From Channallabes apus (Eukaryota > Chordata > Actinopteri > Siluriformes > Clariidae): 64,000 nucleotides of DNA. Positions 49,101 to 59,300 of the stretch are shown here, in pieces. How positions within the stretch are numbered: position 1 is the stretch's first letter; each line of letters begins with the position of its first letter. The notes under the pieces were generated by a model. The model searched no databases and was not told the DNA's origin. It saw only the letters and a list, made by a program, of their open reading frames with translations. The DNA is taken from assembly GCA_030522415.1 (NCBI GenBank), contig CM060131.1, positions 6,001,203 through 6,065,202 of the forward strand, given 5' to 3'. A program made the translations under genes and the position numbers.

Positions 49101-50282
49101 AATGTAGCGTGGATGGTGAACCCAAACGCGGGGATTAGCGAGTAGATAGGATAACCACGCGATTTAGTCTAAGGACTCTCACAAAAGGGGAGCAAGGGAA
49201 AAACACAAATTTTACCCGCGTCCTAGAAATACACACTCAAGATCAGAAAGTAAAAACCCAAGAATGGTGAGTACTCACAGATTCGAAGGATGACAACTGT
49301 AACCGACATGGGCCGAAACTCAATGACTGAGCGGTAAGCCAACGTTTGTTTACCTCTTTTATACTTCCTGGTTTGGCGCCCGCCTTACTTCCGGGTCCTA
49401 GTGCCGGGCGCAGATTGAGTGTGCCTGACATTATCAATGAATTATTAAAATGGCCAGTCAGTTTCCTTCCTGTTTTCTTATCCCCACCCCCCGTTAAAAC
49501 GGCATATTTAGAGGCTCGCCCGCGAGAGGTCCACTACACAACAAAAACATGTTAGTATATTAAGACTGAAATAAAGCGGCTCATCAGCGCGCGCATTCAT
49601 CTGAAAGAGTGCACACGCGCGCCGTGGGTTCACACGAACATTTTATATTCACTAACAGGCTTATTCACAACCACATTTCGGCCATTCACACACATAGATG
49701 AAGTAAATAGAAATTAGAGGCCCTGATTTATACTGCATAAATATTATTTAGTAAAAAAATTAATTCATCCGCGCTCTCGAAGACTTTGTGCATATGGTTG
49801 AGCGCTGATTAGACTGTTGGAAATTAAGGAGTAGAATTATGATGCCGGATCAAATTTTTAAAAATATTATTGATTAAATGTGTGTTGAAAAAACTGTTGT
49901 CACCAAAAATGTAACAGATTACTCATGTCCATCAATCTGATATACAGTATGCTGGAGAACCTCCCAGGTTGGAAGACACTGCTTTGTGTAGTTAACATCA
50001 AAGACAAAAATAAATAAATAAAATAAACATCATAAATGACCAAATGACCATAAAATTCGCGCCAGCAGATGTTATATAGCAGCGCTTGTGTTTTTGTGTT
50101 ATTATTAGAATGAAATGCAATAGGCTGGGATGCATGGTTTTCATAAATTGTTTAAATGTATGTATCATGAACTATTGACCAGTGACTTATGTAAACGACT
50201 CAGTTTAGATGTAAGTAAATGCTGCGCTGTTTGGAGGAGGGACGTGCTAATGACGATTTGGTCTGTGTGTGTGTGTGTGTGC

Positions 50283-50322
<40 letters not shown>

Positions 50323-53300
50323 CGTTTTACATCCTCATGAAAAGGCGTGAATTATTCAGTGAAACATAGGCTCTGCTGAAAAAGTTAGGCACATCAGTCA
50401 CTTTACCCCAAATAAAAGGGGGTAAAATGAATAAACCCAGATGCGTGTTTCTCAGCCCCACTGCCGTGAACACGGCATATTCAGAGAAAAGCGCGCCCGC
50501 GAGAGGTTGTGCTCGGACCACTCAGCTTCTGCAGATTCTAAAATTGACAGTGTTACCGTTTTTTAATCGCTGGAATAGAAGAGATAGAAAGTTTCCTCAT
50601 CATAACATGCCTTGTATTGTTTTTATGCTATTTTAGAGATGGGAAATACAAATGGAATATTTTTTAGTTTTTTATTAAAATTTTTCATAAAATTCAATTT
50701 TTCAATTCAATTACATTTTATTTATATAGCGCTTTTAACAATGGTCATTGTCTCAAAGCAGCTTCACAAAAATGAAAAAAAAAAAATATAATAAATAACA
50801 ATAATAATAATGATAATTTTAGAAAAGAAAATAATTGGAAGTGTGTATGTGTGAGAAAAATGTGTAGATAATAATAATGAGACGAATAAATGAAATCTCT
50901 CTGATGAGCAAGCCAAGGGTGACGGCGACGGTGGCAAGGAAAAACTCCCTGAGATGGCATTAGGAAGAAACCTTGAGAGGAACCAGACTCAGCAGGGAAC
51001 CCATCCTCATTTGGGTGATAACAGATAGAAATGATATAACATCTTGTGTGTTGTGCAGGTGAAAATTCAATATGACAGAAATTATTTAAATTGACATGAA
51101 GACCAGTTCAGCATAGGGACGAGTCAGTAGGTGCAGAGGGCAGATGAGGTCTGGATCACTGGAAGCACAGGAGCAGCATGTGTAGCTCCAACCATCATAA
51201 AGCAGAATCCAGCTGGAGCTGGTCCTTCTCTGGATGCATCAGGAACCTCTCAGGGTCGGCCTTTGTCTACTGAAGCTGGCAAAATCTCCCGATGCCTCGG
51301 ATGGGTAGAGAAATACAGAAAAGATGGGGAGAATTAGTGTAGTTGCCATTCGGGATAGGTGTACTGGAGTATGAGATTATGGGATGAGTTATGTGTATGC
51401 CAGATTAAAAAGATGCGTCTTGAGTCTACTTTTGAACTGAGAAACCGTGTCTGCTCCCCGAACACTGTCTGGAAGGCTATTCCGAAGCTTTGGAGCTAAA
51501 TATGAAAATGCCCTACCCCCTTTTGTAGATTTTGAAATTCTAGGAACTACCAGAAATCCGGAGCTTTGTGATCTTAAGGCGCGTGGTGGATTGTAGCGTA
51601 TCAGAAGACTGGTTAGGTATGTGGGAGCTAAACCATTTAAGGCCTTGTATGTAAGTAATACTATTTTGTAATTTATTCTAAACTGAACAGGTAGCCAGTG
51701 CAGGGATGATAATATTGGGGTTATATGATCATATTTTCTGGATCTAGTGAGAACCCTGGCTGCTGCATTTTGGATTAACTGAAGCTTGTTTATTGAGGAT
51801 GCAGGACAACCACCTAGTAATGCATTACAATAGTCCAGCCTGGAGGTCATGAATGCATGAACTAGCTTTTCTGCATCAGATACGGATAAGATGTTCCTAA
51901 GTTTAGCAATATTTCGAAGATGGAAAAAGGCTGTTTTTGTGATATTTGAAATCTGATTTTCAAAAGACAAGTTACTGTCTAATATTACACCCAGGTCTTT
52001 TACTGCTGAGCTGGTAGTAACAGTACATCCTTCTAAGCGCAGGCTGAATTGTGAAAGCTGTTGTGTGCTGGTTTTTGGGCCAATAAGTAATATCTCTGTC
52101 TTATCTGAATTTAATAAAAGAAAGTTATTGGTCATCCAGTCTTTTATGTCCTGGACACACTCAGTTAATCTAGACAACTTAGGTATTTCGTCTGGTTTAG
52201 TTGAGATATATAATTGAGTATCATCAGCATAACAATGGAAACTAATCCCATGTCTTCTAATGATGTTACCCAAGGGAAGCATGTATATTGAGAACAACAT
52301 AGGTCCTAAAACTGACCCTTGTGGGACCCCATATTTCACTGGCATTACACCAGACGGTTCTCCATTTAGATCTACAAAATGGTAGCGATCAGACATGTAA
52401 GATCTAAACCATTTTAATGCCTGTCCCTGAATCCCTATATAATTTTGTAAGCGATCTATGAGAATATTATGATCTACAGTGTCGAATGCAGCACTAAGAT
52501 CGAGCAGGACTAGCAATGAGATGCAGTCTTGGTCTGAAGCTAAAAACAAGTCGTTTGTAATCTTAACTAGTGCAGTTTCTGTGCTATGATGGGGCCTGAA
52601 CCCTGACTGAAATTCTTCAAGGATGTTGTTATCCTGCAAGAATGTGTATATTTGAGCTGATACTACTTTTTCTAGTATTTTTGATATGAACGGAAGGTTT
52701 GAAATCGGTCTGTAATTTGTTATTTCATTCGCGTCCAAATTATATTTTTTAAGAAGCAGCTTAATAACTGCTAACTTGAAAGGTTTAGGGACGTGACCTA
52801 GATATAATGAAGAATTAATAATGTTTAGAAGTGGCTCTCCAACCGTAAGCATCACTTCTTTTAAAAATCTGGTTGGGATTGGGTCTAACAGGCACGTTGT
52901 TGATTTAGCCGAGGTGCTAAGTTTATACAGCTCTTCCTGTCCTATACCTGTAAAGCACTGAAAATCTAAATGTGAAGCTATAGGCTGAACTGGATCGTGA
53001 GATACTAAGAAGTCCATAAAGTCTTCACTTCTAAACTGTGATGGGATACTCTCTGCGGGCATCTTAGGTTTTGTTAGGCGAGCCACTGTACTAAATAAGA
53101 ACCTGGGATTGTTTTGGTTTCTTGCTATCAGTTGGCTAAGATGCTCAGTCCTAGCAGTTTTTAGAGCCTGTCTATAGCTGCACATACTGTCTTTATATGC
53201 AATTCAAAGAACTTCTAGTTTAGTTTTTCTCCATTTTCGGTCGAGGTTACGGGTTGCTCTCTTTAGGGCGCGAGTATGACTGTTGTACAACGGTGCAAGT

Positions 53301-56300
53301 GTTTTATCTCTGACTTTTTTTAATCTGATGGGAGCAACAGTGTCTAATGTACTGGTAAAAATAGTGCCCATGCTGCTAGTCACTTCATCTAGATCATCTA
53401 CATTTAGGGGTCTAATAAGAAATTGGGACAGATCCGCCAGATTACTTGTGAATCTGTCTTTAGTAGTGGGATTCATATTTCTAACAGATTGATAACGTGG
53501 GGAGACACAGCTAATCTGTTCTACGGGTAGAGTATATATCAGGAGGTGATGATCTGTGATATCATCACTTTGAGGTATGATCTCTATATTAGAGACATCT
53601 ATACCATGGGATATAATTAAATCTAGCGTATGATTAAAGCGGTGAGTTGCTCCAATTATATTTTGTTTAACCCCAAAGGAATTTAGTAAATCCATAAATG
53701 TGAGTGCTAAAGCGTCGTTAGCATCATCTACATGAATGTTAAAGTCTCCTACTATCAACACTTTGTCAGAGTTAACCAATAGGTCTGATAGCAGATTTCC
53801 AAATTCTTTAAGAAAATCGACATATGGCCCCGGGGGTCTGTACACGGTGGCCAGGGTAAAATATAATTTCATTAACAATAAGTGCTTTAGGCGCAAGGGA
53901 TCTAATGTTGAGTAGTCCAAACTTTAGAGGTGGATTTTGACTACTTATTTTGCCTTTTTCTGGTTTTATGGTTATTAGATTGTTTCGGGCAAATTTAACA
54001 AATTTATTCTTTTTTCTCACTATTCGGGGAACAGACACAGTTTCTATAGGACAAGCTATGTGTGTGCGTCTATCACTATGGTGAGTTGTGATGTGGCTAA
54101 TATGTTTGGAATCTACGGTATGACTTACCGCCAGTCAGATGGTTCGTAGTGTCCTGGAGATGTTGTCAGAGAGGACCGCTGCTCCAGCTCTGCTAGGGTG
54201 TAGGCCATCAATGTGGTAGAGCCTAGGCCGCTCCCAGAAAACATTCCAGTTACCAACAAAGGGTAATTTCTGTTGTCGACACCAAGATTGTAACCATTCA
54301 TTAAAGGCAAATAATCTACTGAACTTCTCGATTCCTCGCTGAAATGTGGGAAGCGGTCCAGATACGACGATCCTTGTCGTGGGTGATGTGCTGCGGACCT
54401 TCTTGACCAGGCTCCTAAAGTCCTTCTTTAGGATCTCCGTCTGCCTCAGCCTGGTGTCGTTCGTGCCGGCATGAAGAACCACAGCTCCGATGTTCTTCCT
54501 CAGGGCAGCAGGCACCTGTGCAGCAACATCAAGAACACGTGCACCAGGTAAACAGCGTGTGTGCACCTTACCTTTAGCCGTGGTAGCACGCACGTGACGA
54601 ACGATGGAGTCTCCAATGAGCAGCGTGTCGTGTGCTGTCTCGCGGAGAGGAGCGAAGCGGTTTCGGGTCGAGATCTCGAAGACGGGTGGTGGCGGGAGGG
54701 GGAGAGGTCCTCGCCCGGGGCTTGCCGTGCTTCTTCCGCTGCTGCTGTATCCAGGCCTCATGGTATCCCGGCGCCTGGATGAAGGAAACCTGGGCGGGCT
54801 GCGTCCTTGGTGTGTTGGACCTGGGCAGAGAAACACGCGGGGTTGAGGTTGTAGGAGAATTCTCTCGCCGAGAATTTACCTGGGACAGGTGAGTGTCGGT
54901 CCGTGACGATTCCAGCGTGGCTTTCCGCTTTTGTAGCCGGGTCAGCTTCACCTGTAGCTCGCGGATCAGCTTCTCCACGGCGTCCAGCTCCAAATCCACC
55001 GCGTGCAGCTCCAATGTCTCCTCACCTGCACTCAGAGGCAGAATTACAACCGACATGGTGTCTAAATACGGAAAATAATCGGTGTGAAGAAGCGTAAACA
55101 AACTTCTGATAGCCGGGCTAACGGGCTAGCGATGCTAATGCCGGCTAAAAGCGGTGTGCTGCAATACAATTAAAACTTAATGATATAACACGCGTTTTGA
55201 GTAAATATATTATAAGATAGTATAAGATACTTATCCGTTTTATGTACACACTTCGTAAGGGGACGAAAAAGTAAAAAAATTGGTCAGTATGGTGGAGCTC
55301 GGAAAAAAGCAGCGTCTCAGCGTCCTCGTACAGTCGTAAAGTTAAAATATTAACTTTCTTCTTCGTCTTTCGGCTGTTCCCTTTCAGGGGTCACCACAGC
55401 GAATCATCTGCCTCCATCTAACCCTATCCTCTGCATCCTCTTCTCTCACACCAACTAACTTCATGTCCTCTCTCACTGCATCCATAAATCTCCTCTTTGG
55501 TCTTCCTCTAGACCTCCTGCCTGGCAGTTCCAACCTCAGCATCCTTCTACCAATATATTCACAATCTCTCCTCTGAACATGTTCAAACCACCTCAATCTG
55601 GCCTCTCTGACTTTATCTCCAAAACATCTATATTTTATAAAAACACAGAAGAAAATTATTGTATATAGAGTGATTACAACCAATACAATTTATGTTATGA
55701 TAAGGAAAATCTTAATTTCTTCTATTCCTGTAAAACAGTAATAATGTCAATTTTTGAATCTAGAATCCAGAAGATAAAAAATTTAAAAAGAGATTTTATG
55801 TGTAATTAGAAAAGCTACACATGTAGGGTCTTGTGTCATCTTATATTTTGTTCTTTTAATTTGTAGTAGATTTATTAACTGAAATAAATTAAACTAAATG
55901 ACCATAAAATTTAAACATTGTCAGATTAATGTGCAAAAACTATATAATAAAACTATATAAGCTACATAGCCTTTATAAGACTCTGGTTTTATTTAGGTGT
56001 GCTCACAATGACAAAAAAACTTTATCATTTTGTTAAATAAAGAAAGTAAACAGGGTTCTGTATTGTTTTTTGTGAACTTGAGCGCGTCAGAAAATGAACC
56101 GAAACTCTGTGTATACTCGCCTCACAGACGTGAAAAATATATACTTATAGAAAGCGAAATGTCTGCTTTTATAGAAACTAATGAAAAACAAATTATTAGA
56201 TTATGTAATTCGTATGAAAAGCCTCTGACTATGCGGCATACATATTATTAAATATTACAATAAAATTCCTCCGCGCGTGGGAAAACTTTATGCGTGCGGG

Positions 56301-59300
56301 TGAGCGCTGATTAGACTTCGTAGGGAATTAGAGGAGGAGATAAACAACATTAGCCCACGTTTAGAAAAGCAGTTTTATTTAGACTATATTAAATAATCAT
56401 CTATTTTTAGGTGTCACAATGACGAAAAAACTTAATGATCTTATAAAAATAATTAAATCAAATGCTGTTCTGTATTGTTTTCGGTGAACTTGAGCGCATC
56501 AGAAAATGAACGGAAACTCTGTGTATGCGTGAATTATTGAAATGGTCAGAGTCAGTTTCCTTGCTGTTTTCCCCCAACGCATTTTTTTACTTTATGCGTG
56601 CGCCTGAGCGCTGATCAGACTACGTAGGAGGTTAAAAACGAGCATCACAATATGTCACGGCGTGCGCCTGTGATGTGCCCAAATCAACTATCGCTTCTCG
56701 CTCACTCCATAGGCTCCCTAGATAGGCGGCAGGTATGTAAAGGGACGGAATTCGGGCCGGCTGGCGATAATTAACGTTAGGATCTTGGGCTTGCTCCGCA
56801 TTATAAAAGCAAGGCGCGGAGTTGAGTCCGGGAAGTATGTGATCCGGTGGAGCAGGACAGAGTGGCATGCGAGTGGGGCGTTGTGACGCGCCCCAGGGAC
56901 TTTAAACAGGACACTGGCATTCTGCCCTTTGATCCGCCCTCCCTCCCGCTTCACTCCGTGCAGGCGTGCTGCCTCTGCGTGCTCCGTTCTGCCACTCCGC
57001 TCATCGCCACCTTTCGCCAGCTGTGTACCTGCATGTCAGCATGGCACAGTCCCCGGAACTGCACGTGAATTTCATCCCTTCCCCTTTCTTTCCGTCCTCC
57101 CTCCTTTAACCCTTTCCTTTTCTATTTTACCTAAATAAATGATCCCTTTTCCTATAAGACCTCGCCTTGTCTGTGCTTCATGGTGCCGCCCGTGCAAATA
57201 GGCTCGGACCCATTACAGATACCAAATCCCGAGCTCAAACCTCATTTAAATGAAATTAAATAAGGTAGATTTCCTGAAGCTCAAATCTCCGAAAACTACA
57301 CTTGTTACACAATAACTAATATTTAAAACATTTTGCAGGCTGCCGTTTGGAGAAACCAGAGAATTAAGAATAAACCAGTTGTTGGGTCAAAATAACCCAA
57401 CCAGGTGTTCATTTGTAAATTACGCACTACATCTCATATGACCCAACATGAGCAACACAACAATGTATTTAAAGTACCCGAAATAAATCAGAATTTTGAC
57501 CCAGCATAAACCACCCAACGATGTGCTTACAGAAACAACACAGCATTTTTAGTGCGTCTTTTTTGAGTTATTGTAATGTTTTATTCTGAAAGGCTATTTT
57601 ACCAGTTATTTCTATATTTAAAGTTTGATGTATTTTTTTATTAAATTTTTAAAATAACAATAAACAGATACAAACAGAAATATATAACAGTTCATTCTTC
57701 ATACAAATAAAATGATCAGCTAGTGAACTTGATATTCTGTCCAAACAACATTTAACTAATGTTTTTTAATTTTTTTACTCATTATTATACAATTAATATC
57801 AATATCTCTGGTTCAGATTTTTTATTTTTGTTGTATAAAGTTCTCAGATGTGAAAATTACAATCACTGTAGTATTTCTTCGATACAACATATTGGTAAGA
57901 CATTTTTTGCGTCACTTTGCGCCACCTGGCTGTCATTTCATGAATGACTTTAAAATGCAACTGATTTATTTTGGCAGCTGCCGTTTTCCCACGGCGGTGA
58001 GCACGACGGTGATAAGCATTCTGGTTGTCCACCTACTGTAGATTAGGCTAATTGCCGTTCCCAAATTGCCCTTAGTTTGTGAATGAGTGTGTGAGTATAT
58101 GTATGTGTCCTGTAATGGATTGGCACCCTGTCTAGAATGTACCCCACCTCGTGCCCTAAGCCTCCTGAGATAGGCTCCAGGACCCAGCAACCCTGAATAC
58201 AGGATAAAGCAGTGTAAAAGATGAGTGAAAGAGAGATATTAATAATATGATTATATCATCATAATATTATCATATCTATGAATATATAACATATAGCAAT
58301 ACATTTGGTATTAAAATATTTATACAAGTTTTTCTTTTCCTGATGGGTGTATATATTTGTTTGACTGACTCTGTATTTGTCATTTGGCAACGGGTCTGGT
58401 GGGCTACCGTGAGGGAGAATGCGACACATTTCATTTCAGCATGTGATTGTCAGAAACAAATCGAGCAACCTCCTACCAGCAGGACTCGTGGAATCACGTC
58501 TGGTTCTGTATTGGCCATTGTCACACATCATCCTTGATTTCATCACTGGCCTGCTGGACTCAGACAGCAACATGTGCATTCTCTCTGTGTTGATTGTTTC
58601 TCTAAGACAGCACACTTCATCCCATTAACCAAACCCTCCGCTCCTAAACAGACTGTTGAACTCTTGATACTCCATGTTTGCAGGCTTTATGGTATGCCAG
58701 TGCACATTGTCTCCTATTGTGGCCCCCAGTTCTCACCCTGTTTTTGTAAAGCCTTTTGCAAACTCATTGGGGAAAACCCCAGTCTGAATATTAAGAACTG
58801 AATTCTAGGAAATATGCACAACTGCAAAACCTATTATTTGGGGTTACGTAGATTATGTTAGTGTAAAGAACTTCAAATATGTAAAATTTGTGTCCATGTT
58901 TTTGTATGATGATTAGAATATCATTAAAGATAACTGTGATATCTCCTCGTGTAAGGTTCACTACTTGTATCCAGGAGAACTAGAGGCCTATAAATAGGGA
59001 AGGAAAGGGTTAAAGGAGGGAGGACGGCAATGAAGGGGAAGGAATGAAGTGTATTTGCAGGTCTGATTGGCAGTGCGCCACTATCATGCGGGCACAGGCT
59101 GGTGAGTGATGGACAGCGGGCAGCGTGGGCTCGCGCTGACTCTGCTCTTGGCGGATAGCTGGACCGGCCCCGTCCAGCTCTCTCTGTGGGCACGACCTCA
59201 GATGGGAGTCCCATCTGACGTCCGGCGGCTGGGCAGCTTTTTCCCCTGGCTGGGAACAAGGGCCGTGACATGATCCTCCTTGCGGCTTTTTCCTCTTTGG

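Larger units (their letters stand above)
44354..49430 (-). mobile_element. Gypsy chromovirus (sushi/Tf1-like), 5077 bp, structurally complete but mutated
   Basis: Two direct LTRs (44354-44736, 383 bp; 49047-49430, 384 bp) start TGTCAGATTG and end CTGACA or ATGACA. The 5-bp target duplication TTATC is perfect (44349-44353, 49431-49435). The LTRs differ at about ten positions, so the insertion is not very old. Between them, on the minus strand, are gag with a zinc knuckle, protease, reverse transcriptase, RNase H, integrase and a chromodomain, in Ty3/Gypsy order. Frames change many times and there is at least one in-frame stop. A purine stretch AGGGGAG lies next to the 3' LTR. It sits in the zbbx intron, antisense to the gene. 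Confidence 0.95.
50690..55340 (-). mobile_element. L2-clade LINE, nearly full length (about 4.65 kb)
   Basis: On the minus strand: a 5' UTR (about 55340-55057), ORF1 with coiled coil and SGNH esterase (55056-54135), ORF2 with endonuclease and reverse transcriptase (about 54038-51389), a 3' UTR and a (TTGAA)-like tail at 50715-50690. Order and ORF1 type are those of zebrafish-like L2 elements. ORF1 has one slip, and ORF2 has one stop codon and an endonuclease deletion, so the copy is recent but dead. The exact 5' border is uncertain. Confidence 0.9.

Noticed and set aside
54561..54892. Plus-strand open frames over L2 ORF1
   Set aside because: They are antisense shadows of the ORF1 coding DNA, which has high GC and few stops.
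56847..57138. Plus-strand Cys/Pro-rich open frames
   Set aside because: They lie fully inside a solo LTR with AATAAA and TG...CA ends.
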